Shown here: piece after piece, positions 47,258-57,028 of the stretch
Position numbering within the stretch: position 1 is the stretch's first letter
Layout of the letters: each line of letters begins with the position of its first letter
NCBI GenBank assembly: GCA_900554565.1
Contig: USHX01000003.1
Span: forward strand, 15,017-79,016
Source of the DNA: an uncultured Clostridium sp.
GTDB taxonomy: Bacteria > Bacillota > Clostridia > TANB77 > CAG-508
Direction of reading: 5' to 3'
DNA length: 64,000 bases
Translations under genes and position numbers: made by a program
The notes under the pieces: model-generated
What the model saw: the letters and a program-made list of their open reading frames with translations, nothing else
Told to the model about the DNA's origin: nothing
Databases searched by the model: none

Positions 47258-47497
47258 TCTTCCTCCAAATTACTATTGTTATATAGTTCATCAGGGCAAA
47301 TATCTGCACCGTTTTTCCCATTCGATTGATAATCCTGCTATTTTCACTTTTTCGAATTCTGATTTATCTTTTAATTCTTGAAAAAGTGGATTTTTTAAAT
47401 ATGGCTCTACATCAAATATTCTTTTTTCGTTATTATCAAATATTATTTCTAATTTGTAATTTTCTAAAACTTTTACATCTATAGCTTTTGGGCTCAT
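47254..47497 (-). CDS. DUF2442 protein, one +1 shift at CGG, coupled to rsgA
   Basis: From MSPKAIDVKVLENYKL (GGAG upstream) frame zero reaches AAA CGG T (47309-47311) and stops after five more codons. Dropping C gives SIEWEK-GADICPDELYNNSN and an 80-residue protein whose stop TGA overlaps the rsgA ATG as ATGA. The ending GADICPDELY is the family's conserved C-terminus. DUF2442 proteins often pair with DUF4160 in toxin-antitoxin-like modules, and a DUF4160 remnant lies directly upstream. So this is probably the kept half of a broken pair. Confidence 0.85.
47308..47311 (-). other. +1 recoding site CGG-T in the DUF2442 gene
   Basis: Codon context AAA CGG T. The only site where the shifted Gly codon is GGT. 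The shift restores GADICPDELY and brings the stop into the ATGA overlap with rsgA. Confidence 0.85.
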
Positions 47498-47502
47498 AAG
47501 CA

Positions 47503-47586
47503 TCACTCCAAACCTTTTATTTTTATAATTTCTCCATCATTATTTAAAGCATACCATGCTGCATTTAATTCTTCTTTTAATTTCAT
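47503..47586 (-). pseudogene. remnant of a DUF4160 gene
   Basis: Only the last 27 codons remain (MKLKEELNAAWYALNNDGEI plus IKIKGLE), matching the C-terminal helix of DUF4160 proteins (ELxxNWxLxxxG-xxxKIxxLE). No ribosome site and no upstream frame. It overlaps the upstream edge of the DUF2442 gene (TGATG). Likely a decayed partner. Confidence 0.6.
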
Positions 47587-47621
47587 ATATATATTATTAT
47601 AACATTCTTCTTATAAAGTCA

Positions 47622-47660
47622 AGAAAAACTTAAATCTGATATAATTCAAATTTAAGTTTT
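47622..47660 (-). terminator. terminator of the HI0074-type gene
   Basis: 9-bp stem (47627-47635 with 47650-47658), T run on the minus strand. Confidence 0.8.
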
Positions 47661-47667
47661 TTCTTAA

Positions 47668-48051
47668 TTAATTTTCTAATTTTTCTATAAGTTTTACAAA
47701 TTCATAAATGTATTTTTCTTTTATTTTGTCGTAAATTTCTCTTGATGTTTCTTCATCATATAAGTGTGATAATGTATTTCTAGAAAGCATCATATCAATC
47801 CAAGTTTCACCGTTTTCTATTATTCCTGCTGCAAAAGCCTCTTTTATTATTTCTCTTGGGCTTCCTATTTTACTAGTTATTCCTTGATATTCAAGATAAT
47901 CTTTCATTGTTTTCCAAGCTAGCTCAAATGTAAATTCATATCTATGTAATACTCCATCTACTGCTAAATCTGTTTCTTCTTCTCTTAGAGCTTCTTTTAA
48001 TCTATTGGTTGCTTTTTCAAAGTCTTCTTTTCTCTCTTCAAACCTTTTCAA
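47668..48051 (-). CDS. nucleotidyltransferase substrate-binding protein (HI0074/HepT-like)
   Basis: 127 residues, all-helical four-helix bundle typical of HI0074-family proteins that partner a small nucleotidyltransferase (motifs RYEFTFELAWKTMKDYLEYQ and SPREIIKEAFAAGII, then DMMLSRNTLSHLYDEETS). The Rx4-6H-type motif of HepT toxins is seen as RNTLSHLY. The stop-start spacing with the next gene is zero, so both are one transcript. It is either a toxin-antitoxin half or a modifying enzyme partner. Confidence 0.85.
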   Translation of the reverse strand: MKRFEERKEDFEKATNRLKEALREEETDLAVDGVLHRYEFTFELAWKTMKDYLEYQGITSKIGSPREIIKEAFAAGIIENGETWIDMMLSRNTLSHLYDEETSREIYDKIKEKYIYEFVKLIEKLEN

Positions 48052-48339
48052 TTAAAAATCAACTCCTTCCCTTTTTATTGATTCTAATAATTCTTTTTTA
48101 GTATCACTATTCACAAATATTAAATCAATTTTGTATATAATATCTAATTCATCTAATTCATTTTTTATTTTATATTTATCCTTTTCTTCAACATTTTTGA
48201 AAACCGCTATATCTATATCAGATGTAGTTTTATAGTTTCCTTTTGCTCTTGAACCAAATATTTTAAATTCATATTGAGAATTGTTTTCTACTACTTTTTT
48301 TATTAAACTATACGTTTCTTCTGATAAACCAAATTTCAT
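48052..48339 (-). CDS. MNT-type nucleotidyltransferase
   Basis: 95 residues. KIFGSRAKGNYKTTSDIDIA is the GSxxxG ... DxD catalytic motif of minimal nucleotidyltransferases, and ELDIIYKIDLIFVN gives the third Asp. This is the partner of the HI0074/HepT-like gene directly downstream; in such pairs the nucleotidyltransferase can act as the antitoxin that AMPylates HepT. The start MKFGLSEETYS follows a short gap after prkC. Confidence 0.85.
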   Translation of the reverse strand: MKFGLSEETYSLIKKVVENNSQYEFKIFGSRAKGNYKTTSDIDIAVFKNVEEKDKYKIKNELDELDIIYKIDLIFVNSDTKKELLESIKREGVDF

Positions 48340-48359
48340 GTTTTTTCCCTCATTATAAT

Positions 48360-50330
48360 CTAATTAAATGAAACTGAATCTTGTGAACCCAATGTTATTG
48401 TTTTACTTGAAGAATATATTGGGTCTGTAGATGTTGGGTCTGTTATTACAACCTTTACAACTATACTTTCTCCCTCTTTACCTGATAATGTTACAGAATA
48501 GTTTGAATTATTTTTATCTATGCCTGTTCTTGTTTCATCATTAACTTTTATATTAACTTTTGTACTTGCTGTGTCTGATTCATCTGAATTTGTTGTATAA
48601 CCACCTGTTATTCCTTTTACATTAATATTTACACTTAATGTTTTTGTTTCAGCAACTTTATTTACGGTTAATGTTATTGTTGTTCCTTCATCTACCACTT
48701 TATTTGCATCTATACTTTGTTTTGCAACTTTTCCATTGTCTGATGTGCTACTAGAATATGTTACATTTACTTTTAATCCTAAATCAGTTAATGTTTTCTT
48801 AGCTGTTTCTTCATCTTGACCTATAACACTTACTACTGTTACTTGTTTTATTCCTGTTCCTTTACTTACATGAATTTTTACTGTATCACCTGCAAAAGCT
48901 TCTGTATTTGCATCTGTTTCTTGGCTAATTACGTAGCCTTCTTCTACTTTTTTGCTTGTTTCTTCTACTACTTCTACTTTTAAGTTAGCATCTTCTAAAG
49001 CTTTTTCTGCTTCATCTTGTTTCATTCCAACTACTTTTGGAACTGTAGTTTTTTCTTGTCCTTTGCTTATTACTACTTTTACTGTACTTCCTTGTTTTAC
49101 TTTATTATATCCTTCTACATATGATGGATTTTGTGATATTACAAATCCTTCTGGAACATCTTTGTTGTATTCTTCTTTTTCAACTTCAAATTTTAGTTTT
49201 GCATTTTCTATTTCTTTTTGTGCTTCATCTTTTGATGCCCCTACTACATTTGGCATTTCAACTTCTGGAGGATTTGTTATATTTAATGCAAGCATTGTTC
49301 CACCTAGGCTTAACATGAATAATATTATTAATCCTATAACTATGCTTAACTTTTTATGATTTTTTATAAAACCTTTTAATCCACCTTGTTTTTTGTTATT
49401 TTGAGCTCTTGCTTCTCTTTTAGCATTTTCATAGTCGTTTGTGTTAATTACTTGTGTTCTTGCTGTTGGGTCATATTCTGAGTCATCTACAAAGTCTCCA
49501 TCAGGGTCTTTTAATGCTCTTCTTAAATCTGCTAACATTTCTGTTGCTGATTGATATCTAAGTGTTGTATCTTTTTGAAGTGCTCTCATTATTATTTTAT
49601 TTACTGCCATTGGTATATTAGGGTTTACTTCTATTGGTTCTTCTGGTTCTTCTTGCATATGTTTTAATGCTACAGAAACTGGTGTGTCTGCATCAAATGG
49701 TACTTTTCCTGTTACCATTTCATACATTACTACTCCTAATGAATATAAGTCAGATTTGGCATCTGTAAAGCCTCCTCTTGCATGCTCTGGTGAAAAGTAA
49801 TGTACTGATCCAATTGTTGTTCCAAATGCTGTTATTGTTGAATTTGAAACTGCTTTTGCTATTCCAAAGTCTGTTACTTTTGCTATTCCATCTTCTGTTA
49901 TTATTATATTGTGTGGTTTTATATCTCTATGAATTATATTGTTTCTATGTGCCATTTCCAATGCAGAAGCTATTTGTATTGCTACATTTATTGACCATTT
50001 CCAAGGTAATGGTCCTCTTTCTTTTATTATTATTTCTTTTAATGTTTTTCCTTGTATTAGTTCCATTACTATGTAATATAAGTTTCCTTCTACACCAACA
50101 TCGAATATTGATACAATGTTTGGGTGTGTTAGTCTTGCTGCTGATTGTGCTTCAACTTCAAATCTTTTTATAAATTCTTCATCTGTTGTAAATTCATCTC
50201 TTAATATTTTTACTGCAACATATCTTTTTAGTACTTTGTCTGTTGCTTTATATACAGTAGCCATTCCGCCATTTCCAATTTTTTCGATTATTTCATATCG
50301 ATTTCCTAATAGCTTACCTTCTAAATTCAT
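48360..50330 (-). CDS. prkC: serine/threonine kinase with PASTA domains
   Basis: 656 residues. Eukaryotic-like membrane kinase that senses peptidoglycan fragments. Kinase domain: GNGGMATVYKA (P-loop), VAVKILR, HRDIKPHNIII catalytic loop and DFGIAKA, with the SVHYFSPEHARGG activation loop. A membrane helix near 332-352 is followed by three PASTA domains (VPKVVGMKQDEAEKALEDAN and VVSVIGQDEETAKKTL show the pattern) and a beta-rich tail. Order prpC-prkC-(rsgA)-rpe is conserved; phosphatase 36 bases upstream. Confidence 0.97.
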   Translation of the reverse strand: MNLEGKLLGNRYEIIEKIGNGGMATVYKATDKVLKRYVAVKILRDEFTTDEEFIKRFEVEAQSAARLTHPNIVSIFDVGVEGNLYYIVMELIQGKTLKEIIIKERGPLPWKWSINVAIQIASALEMAHRNNIIHRDIKPHNIIITEDGIAKVTDFGIAKAVSNSTITAFGTTIGSVHYFSPEHARGGFTDAKSDLYSLGVVMYEMVTGKVPFDADTPVSVALKHMQEEPEEPIEVNPNIPMAVNKIIMRALQKDTTLRYQSATEMLADLRRALKDPDGDFVDDSEYDPTARTQVINTNDYENAKREARAQNNKKQGGLKGFIKNHKKLSIVIGLIILFMLSLGGTMLALNITNPPEVEMPNVVGASKDEAQKEIENAKLKFEVEKEEYNKDVPEGFVISQNPSYVEGYNKVKQGSTVKVVISKGQEKTTVPKVVGMKQDEAEKALEDANLKVEVVEETSKKVEEGYVISQETDANTEAFAGDTVKIHVSKGTGIKQVTVVSVIGQDEETAKKTLTDLGLKVNVTYSSSTSDNGKVAKQSIDANKVVDEGTTITLTVNKVAETKTLSVNINVKGITGGYTTNSDESDTASTKVNIKVNDETRTGIDKNNSNYSVTLSGKEGESIVVKVVITDPTSTDPIYSSSKTITLGSQDSVSFN

Positions 50331-50366
50331 ACTTATCTCTCCTTAATTCGTTTTTGATGTAGACTG

Positions 50367-51101
50367 TTATATGTTTTTTATTACTATTACTGTTATATTG
50401 TCATATCCACCATTTTCATTTGCTATTCTTACTAGCTCTTTCGGCGCTTGTTCTATATCTTTTTTTGCTTCTCTAAATATTTCTTCTTGTGATACTAAAT
50501 TTGTTAGTCCATCTGAATTTATTATTAATATGTCATCTTTTAAAAATCCTTTTACCATTACATCTGGCTCTACAAATGCGTTACATCCTAGTGCTTTCAT
50601 TAGCATGTTTTTTTGTGGATGATGCTTTGCTTCTTCTTTTGTTATTGTTCCATCTTTTACTAATTTTTGTACATAGCTGTGGTCTTGTGTTAATTTTCTT
50701 GTAAATTCTTTTCTTATTCTATATACTCTACTATCTCCGACATGTCCTATGTATACTTTATTATTATATATTAAGCAAACTTCTAATGTAGTACCCATTC
50801 CTTCTAATTCTTTGCTTTCTTTTGATTTTTCATATACTACCATATTTGCATATTCTATACTACTTCCTACTAGCTGTATTATGCTATCTCTATCTTTTTC
50901 TATTTCTTTAAAGTTATTTTCTATATAATTTTTGGCTGATTGTATAGCTAAACTGCTTGCTATTTCTCCGCCTTTGTATCCGCCCATTCCATCTGCTAAC
51001 ATGTATAGTTGTACTTGCGATAATGAATCTGATATATAATATGAGTCCTGGTTTTTTTCTCTTACTTTACCAATGTCTGATTTTGCATATGCTTTTATCA
51101 T
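50367..51101 (-). CDS. prpC: PP2C-type protein phosphatase
   Basis: 244 residues. Reverses PrkC phosphorylation. Metal-binding ADGMGGYKGGEIAS, GHVGDSRVYRI, IINSDGLTNLV and ENGGYDNITVIVI are the family motifs. The N-terminal Asp in SDIGKVREKNQDSYY is also present. It is the first gene of the prpC-prkC-nucleotidyltransferase run. GGTTCACC-like spacing to ATG is poor; weak ribosome site GGGGTG. Confidence 0.97.
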   Translation of the reverse strand: MIKAYAKSDIGKVREKNQDSYYISDSLSQVQLYMLADGMGGYKGGEIASSLAIQSAKNYIENNFKEIEKDRDSIIQLVGSSIEYANMVVYEKSKESKELEGMGTTLEVCLIYNNKVYIGHVGDSRVYRIRKEFTRKLTQDHSYVQKLVKDGTITKEEAKHHPQKNMLMKALGCNAFVEPDVMVKGFLKDDILIINSDGLTNLVSQEEIFREAKKDIEQAPKELVRIANENGGYDNITVIVIKNI

Positions 51102-51212
51102 TGGTTCACCCCATTTCCTTTATTTTGTTCTCATTTTACACTGTTTATTTTATATCACATCTTTTTGGTTTTTGCAATTGTTTTAACTCTATTTAGAAAA
51201 TTTTCTAAGCAA

Positions 51213-51241
51213 TTGACATAATCTTTAAAAAGTTATATAAT
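51213..51241 (+). promoter_or_regulatory. consensus sigma-A promoter of the 174-residue gene
   Basis: TTGACA (51213-51218), 17 bases, TATAAT (51236-51241): both boxes match consensus. The leader has two hairpins (51247-51265 and 51276-51297). Confidence 0.8.
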
Positions 51242-51323
51242 ACCCGCATAGTCAAATTGACTATGATGCAGTTTTTTGGCTTTTGTAAAAGCCAAACTAT
51301 ACTAAAGAAAAGAGGAATGCAAC

Positions 51324-51848
51324 ATGGCAGATGACAAAAAAAAGATTATTAAGAGATTTGAACTTTTTACTCCACCAGATAGTATAGAACAATATCTTAT
51401 TTTTTCTATGAGTCTTAATTTAGATAGTCTTAATAACATATTTAAAACCAATAAACATGCTATTACTACAATTAGTGAATTGTGGAATCAAGATGAGATT
51501 CAAAAACTTATTCATGAAAGCCACAAAGAAGTATTAGATTGTATAAAAGATGTTGAATATGAATTTGGTAAATCTGAAGAATTAGAAAAAATAAGAATTG
51601 AATTTGAAGATGAGAATCTTTTTTCAGCATTTATAGACCAAATGTTAAAACGTGTACTAATTATGAAAATCATTAATAACCTCTTATCAGATCTAGATGG
51701 TTTTTATGATGAGAAGATTTGTGAAATATTAGAAAATCAAAATGTTTTAAAGGAATCTATTTTTCTAAATAAACAAAATCTCATAAATGAAGTAAAAAAT
51801 ATTGCTAAAAAATATTCCAGTTCAAATAATAATGAAACAATAAACTAA
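51324..51848 (+). CDS. unknown 174-residue acidic protein
   Basis: Not recognised. Mostly helical and acidic, with N-terminal FELFTPPDSIEQYLIFSMSL, a central stretch SELWNQDEIQKLIHESHKEV and a final Asn/Ser-rich tail. Two Cys. AAAGAGGA precedes ATG. It is the plus-strand gene with the best promoter of the window, suggesting strong basal expression, and its leader hairpins may act on stability or translation. Convergent with mutS2. Confidence 0.72.
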   Translation: MADDKKKIIKRFELFTPPDSIEQYLIFSMSLNLDSLNNIFKTNKHAITTISELWNQDEIQKLIHESHKEVLDCIKDVEYEFGKSEELEKIRIEFEDENLFSAFIDQMLKRVLIMKIINNLLSDLDGFYDEKICEILENQNVLKESIFLNKQNLINEVKNIAKKYSSSNNNETIN

Positions 51849-51871
51849 AAAAGCTCCAAATTGGAGCTTTT
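51847..51871. terminator. bidirectional terminator between the 174-residue gene and mutS2
   Basis: AAAAAGCTCC with GGAGCTTTTT (10-bp stem, 5-base loop), T on both strands. Confidence 0.85.
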
Positions 51872-51878
51872 TAGTTTA

Positions 51879-54240
51879 CTATTTAAGTTCTACCACAGTA
51901 ACACCCATTTCACCTTCGCCATAAGTACCTAATCTAAAAGATTTTACATGTACATTAGACTTTAAAAATCTATGAATTCCATCGCGTAATTTTCCGTGTT
52001 CCTTTACCATGAACAATTCTAACAGTTTTTAACTTAGCCAAAGCTGAGTCGTCTAAAAATTTATCAACTACAAAAATTGCATCTTCAACAGTTAAACCAA
52101 TAACATTAATTTCAGATTTTGCTGTTCTTGACTTTGAAATACTGGTGTATCCAGAAGTGTTTTTTGAAGTCTCAATTTTAGCAGATTTGTCTGAGTGTAC
52201 TTTTTCTAGGTCTGAAATAGAAACATTTAATTTCATAAAACCAACCTGAATTTGAACTTCATTTGATTTTGAAATATTTGAAATTACAGTTCCATTTTTT
52301 CCTAGGCTTTTAACGAAAACTTCCATATTTTTGTTAATTTCTTTTGGATTTAAACTTAGTCTTGAAACTTTTGTATCAAGTTCCAAATTCTCAGAATTGC
52401 TAACATTTTTTATTTTACTATTTAATTTGTTTCTTAAGTTATTCGCATCTTTAGAGCTATTATGAATGTTATTTAGTTCTTTTATAATTTCATTTGCATC
52501 TTCTTTTGCCTCTAACAGAATGTCTCTTGCCTTCTTTTTAGCTTTTATAACAATTTCCTGTTCTTTTTCTTTTAATGCATTTTTATCAGAAATTAATGAT
52601 TTTTCTAATGTATCAATATTTTTTAGTTTCAATTCAATTTCTTCTTTTTCCTTTTCAATTTTTGATTTGTTATCATAAATGTTTTTCAAAAGTTCTTCAA
52701 AACTTGTTTGTTCAAAAGACATCATGTTTTTGGCATTTTCTATAATAGACATGTCTAATCCTAAATTTTTGCTAATTTCAAATGCGTTACTTTTTCCTGG
52801 AATTCCTACTAGTAATCTATATGTTGGAGTCATTGTTTTTACATCAAATTCAACAGATGCATTTTCAAATCCTTCTGTTACTAAAGCATATTGTTTTAAT
52901 TCCTGATAGTGAGTTGTTGCTATTGTTAAACATGTTTTTTGTTTGAAATAATCTAAAATACTAATTGCAAGATTAGCACCTTCTATTGGGTCTGTTCCAG
53001 AACCTAACTCATCAACTAAAAGCAAAGAATTTGAAGTTGCATTTTTTATAATTTCAACAATATTAACAATGTGTGAAGAAAAAGTACTAAGTGAATCACT
53101 AATACTTTGGTCATCTCCTATGTCTGCAAAAATATTGTCAAAAACATATATGCTAGAACCATTTTCACAAGGTATTGCAAGTCCTGAACATGCCATACAT
53201 GAAAGAAGTCCCATTGTTTTTAAAGTAACTGTTTTTCCACCTGTGTTTGGCCCTGTTATTAATAAAGTTGAAAAATCATGTCCTAGATTAACACTAATAG
53301 GAACAACTTTATTTGTGTCAATTAATGGATGTTTTGCATTTATAAAATTTAATTCTTTATTTTCATTGATTTTTGGTATAATACCATTTATATTTTTTGC
53401 ATATTTCGCTTTTGCGAAAATGTAGTCTAGATTACCAATAATTTCAATGTCTAAGCTTAATTGTTCTGAATATGGTATAAATAAAGATGAAAGTTTTTGC
53501 AAAACTCTTTCTATTTCTAGCTCTTCTTCCATTTTTAGTTTGTTAAGTTCATTGTTCATTTCAAAAACGGCAATAGGTTCAATAAAAACAGTTGAACCAG
53601 CATTTGAAATATCATGTACAAAACCTTTTACAGAAGAACGATATTCTTCTTTTACTGGAATAACAAATCTATTATTTCTAACAGTAATTATGCTTTCTTG
53701 AACATATTTTGAATGTAACATGCTGTTCAATTTTGAACGAATATCTTGTTCTAATTTTCTTTGTTTTCTTCTAATATCAGATAACACACTTGATGCTGAA
53801 TCAGATATTGTGTGTTCATCTAAAATAGAAGCATTAACAACATCTATAATGCTTTTATTTGAATATAAATTGTTAAACAGATTAGATAAAATTGGATAGT
53901 CTTCAGTGTTTAAAAAATCTTTGTTAAAATATTCTTTTAAATTGTGTGAAAGCTTAAAAATAAGGCACAAATTCAATATTGATTTACATGAAAGTGTAGC
54001 TCCATTTTCTAAGTTTTTTAGTGTAATATCAATAGGCTCAATATTAGAAAATGCAGGTGTTGAGTTACGATAAATTAAGTTTATTGCTTCATCTGTTTCT
54101 GCTAGTAATTGTGCTACTTCTTGTCTTGTGTTTTTTGGCAATAAAGAATATGCCATGTCTTTTCCCATGTTTGTAAGACAATAACTTTGAAGAATATCTA
54201 ATATTTTGTTAAATTCAAGTTTCTGTAAATTTATGTTCAT
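51879..54240 (-). CDS. mutS2: MutS2, one +1 shift at CGG near the C-terminus
   Basis: Full protein 786 residues. MutS2 acts in recombination control or ribosome rescue. ABC-type ATPase: [20 protein letters not shown] (Walker A), [20 protein letters not shown] (Walker B), then a coiled coil (about 520-620) and the C-terminal Smr domain. Codon 749 is ACA CGG A (51994-51996). Frame zero stops after 756 residues. Dropping C gives [19 protein letters not shown] and completes the Smr domain to TVVELK at 51879. Smr is the nuclease-type domain, so without the shift it would be cut. Confidence 0.93.
51993..51996 (-). other. +1 recoding site CGG-A in mutS2
   Basis: Codon context ACA CGG A. GGA reading restores HGKGTGKLRDG, the core of the Smr domain. 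Confidence 0.9.
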
Positions 54241-54281
54241 AATAAAATCTCCTAATTGTATGATATTAGTATTATACAGAC

Positions 54282-54314
54282 AAAAGAAGCATAAGTCAAT
54301 TAGCTATGCTTCTC
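54282..54314 (-). terminator. terminator of ylmH
   Basis: 10-bp stem (54286-54295 with 54304-54313), T run on the minus strand, 9 bases past the gene. Confidence 0.8.
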
Positions 54315-54322
54315 TTTTCTAA

Positions 54323-55126
54323 TTAAACATATTTTTCAACAAGTACTACAGTTCTTCCGCTTCTAGTAGTACCAACAAAATCTTTTATTATAAATCTACC
54401 TTTTCCGCGTATTGTAATAATATCATTTTGTTTTATTTGTTTTGAAGGTTTAGTTTCATTTTGTCCATTTACAAAAACTCTTTCACTTGCCAAAATTTGG
54501 CTAGCTTTATTTCTTGATGTTTTTGCAAGATCTGATACGATATTATCTAATCTTAAAGATGGAACTATAATTTTAATTTCTTCAATTTTTACTTCTTTTT
54601 TCCTTAATTCATTTAAAGCTTTTTCTTCAAATGTACTATTTTCAAACCTTGTAAGTGAAGGCAATTCTTTTTTTAGAATATCAATAAATTCTTTTTTAGC
54701 TATAATATCAGCTCCATCATTTGAAACTAATATATCACCTACTTTTTCTCTTTTTAATCCTAATTTTACTATTCCACCTAAGTAATTTCTATGTACAAGT
54801 TTACCTTGTTCTTCCTCTGGAAGTTGGATTCTTAATATGCTTATCATTTTATTATAGTTTTTTGCAAGCATTTCTTCATTATATTTTTCTGGATACACAA
54901 TTAATATTTTTCTTTCTGCTTCATCATATCCACCATATAATTTGTAATTTTGAAAATTATTTTTTCTTAAAAATGTTTCTACTAGTGCTGTTTGGTACAT
55001 GTCTAAAAAATCTGTATATTCTATTTTGTTTCTATTTGCTGAGCTTTCTATTTTATCTAATACTTGTGATAAGCACATTTTGTCTTCTGGCTTTTTGTAA
55101 TCTCTTAACATTTCTTGTTTGTTCAT
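54323..55126 (-). CDS. ylmH: YlmH-type RNA-binding protein (S4 domain)
   Basis: 267 residues. C-terminal S4 domain: VPSLRLDNIVSDLAKTSRNK, then ASERVFVNGQNETKPSKQIK, the usual RNA-binding loop, and RGKGRFIIKDFVG. The N-terminal domain (QTALVETFLRKNNFQNYKLY, then GGYDEAERKILIVYP) matches YlmH, which in Bacillus recycles blocked 50S subunits. It usually lies in the division cluster; here it is one base downstream of dxs. Confidence 0.9.
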   Translation of the reverse strand: MNKQEMLRDYKKPEDKMCLSQVLDKIESSANRNKIEYTDFLDMYQTALVETFLRKNNFQNYKLYGGYDEAERKILIVYPEKYNEEMLAKNYNKMISILRIQLPEEEQGKLVHRNYLGGIVKLGLKREKVGDILVSNDGADIIAKKEFIDILKKELPSLTRFENSTFEEKALNELRKKEVKIEEIKIIVPSLRLDNIVSDLAKTSRNKASQILASERVFVNGQNETKPSKQIKQNDIITIRGKGRFIIKDFVGTTRSGRTVVLVEKYV

Positions 55127-55127
55127 T

Positions 55128-56990
55128 TTACTTTTCCTTTCGCATTTTTACTATGTATTCATATATGTTTTTTGCATCCTGACTGTATATTTTTTCTAAT
55201 TCCTCAACACTTCCATGTTTTATAAATTCATCTGGATATGCAAATGATTTAATTTGTACATTTTCTATTTTTTCATCTATTATTAATTCTTTTATTGCTG
55301 TTCCTAGTCCATTTATTATTGTGCCATCTTCAATTGTTACTACATTTTTTGTTTTTTCAATTGATTTTTTTATTGTTTCAATATCTAATGGTTTTAAAAA
55401 TCTTGCATTTATAACTTCTGCTTCTATTTTTTCTTTTTCCAGCATTTTTGCAACTTCTATTGCTCTTGATACTGTTTTTCCTATTGCAATTATTGAAATA
55501 TCTTTTCCTTGTTTTAATATTTCTGCTTTTCCTTGTCTAATATTTTCATGTTTTTCAAATTTTTCGTTTGATTCTCCGCCTCTTGGATATCTTATTACCA
55601 CTGGCTTTTTAAGATTTACAACATATTCTAACATATCTTCTAGTTCTTTAAAATCTTTTGGTGCCATTATTGTTAAATTTGGTATTAGCCTAAAAAATGA
55701 CATATCTAATGTTCCTTGATGTGTTTCTCCATCTGCTCCAACTATTCCAGCTCTGTCTACACACATTATTACCGGTAAATTTTGAAGTGCTATGTCATGT
55801 ATTACTTGATCATATGCTCTTTGATAAAATGATGAATATATTGGAACTACTGGTATTACGCCTTGGCTTGCCATTCCCGCTGCTAAGCATAATGCATGTT
55901 GTTCTGCTATTCCTACATCAAAAAATCTTTTTGGAAATTTATTTGCAAATTCTTTTAGTCCTGTTCCATCTTTCATTGCAGCTGTTATTGCTACAATTTT
56001 TTCGTTTTTGTTTGCTAGTTCTATCAATTTATCTCCAAATACTTTTGAATAATCTTTGTCTTTTTTCGTTTTTGTTTTTCCTGTTTTTATATCAAATGGT
56101 CCTGTTGCATGAAATTTGTCTGGATTTTTTTCTGCTATTTCATATCCTTTTCCTTTTTTTGTTAATACATGTATTAATACAGGTCCTTCTAATTGTTTGC
56201 TAATTGCTAGCATTCTTTCTAATTCTTCTAAGTTGTGTCCATCTACTGGGCCTAAATATCTAAACCCTATGTCTTCAAAATACATTTTTGGAATTATTAG
56301 TTGCTTTATACTTCTTTTTACTCTTTGAACTATTTTTACAAATGGCTTTCCTACTACTGGTATTTTATTTATTACGTTTTTCATAGATACATTTGATTTT
56401 GTATAGCTTCTTTTTGTTCTTAATTTGCTAAGCAACATATTTATTCCGCCAATGTTTTTAGATATACTCATTTCATTATCATTTAATATTACTGTTAGTC
56501 TAGTTTGACTACAACCAGCATCATTTAATGCTTCTAGAGCCATTCCTCCTGTTAATGCTCCATCTCCTATTACTGCAACTACATTGTTGTTTTTTCCTTC
56601 TATGTCTCTTGCTCTTGCCATTCCTAATGCTGCTGAAATTGATGTACTACTATGTCCCGTATTAAAGCTGTCTGCATCTGATTCATTTGTTTTTGGGAAC
56701 CCTGCTAGTCCATCTAGCTTTCTTATTGTTTTTAGTTGTTCTTTTCTACCAGTTAAAATTTTATGTACATAAGTTTGATGTCCTACATCCCATACAATTT
56801 TGTCTTCTGGTAAATTAAATATAGAGTGTAGAGCTATTGTTAGCTCTACAACTCCCAAATTTGATGCTAAATGCCCACCATTATTAGATACTATTTCTAG
56901 TATATATTTTCTTATTTCTTCTGCTAGGATTTTTTGTTCATCTATATTTAATTTTTTTATATCTCCTGTTTTGTTTATTTTTTCTAACAT
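55128..56990 (-). CDS. dxs: 1-deoxy-D-xylulose-5-phosphate synthase
   Basis: 620 residues from MLEKINKTGDIKKLN (AGGTGG upstream). First step of the non-mevalonate isoprenoid route, thiamine-diphosphate dependent. GHQTYVHKILTGRK, GDGALTGGMALEALNDAG (diphosphate motif), GHNLEELERML, FDVGIAEQHALCLAAGMA and DRAGIVGADGETHQG (catalytic) are all in place. An extension of a GTG start three residues upstream has no support. Confidence 0.98.
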   Translation of the reverse strand: MLEKINKTGDIKKLNIDEQKILAEEIRKYILEIVSNNGGHLASNLGVVELTIALHSIFNLPEDKIVWDVGHQTYVHKILTGRKEQLKTIRKLDGLAGFPKTNESDADSFNTGHSSTSISAALGMARARDIEGKNNNVVAVIGDGALTGGMALEALNDAGCSQTRLTVILNDNEMSISKNIGGINMLLSKLRTKRSYTKSNVSMKNVINKIPVVGKPFVKIVQRVKRSIKQLIIPKMYFEDIGFRYLGPVDGHNLEELERMLAISKQLEGPVLIHVLTKKGKGYEIAEKNPDKFHATGPFDIKTGKTKTKKDKDYSKVFGDKLIELANKNEKIVAITAAMKDGTGLKEFANKFPKRFFDVGIAEQHALCLAAGMASQGVIPVVPIYSSFYQRAYDQVIHDIALQNLPVIMCVDRAGIVGADGETHQGTLDMSFFRLIPNLTIMAPKDFKELEDMLEYVVNLKKPVVIRYPRGGESNEKFEKHENIRQGKAEILKQGKDISIIAIGKTVSRAIEVAKMLEKEKIEAEVINARFLKPLDIETIKKSIEKTKNVVTIEDGTIINGLGTAIKELIIDEKIENVQIKSFAYPDEFIKHGSVEELEKIYSQDAKNIYEYIVKMRKEK

Positions 56991-57028
56991 TGCTACCACC
57001 TATTTTATGTTTTTGTTAGCATATTATA

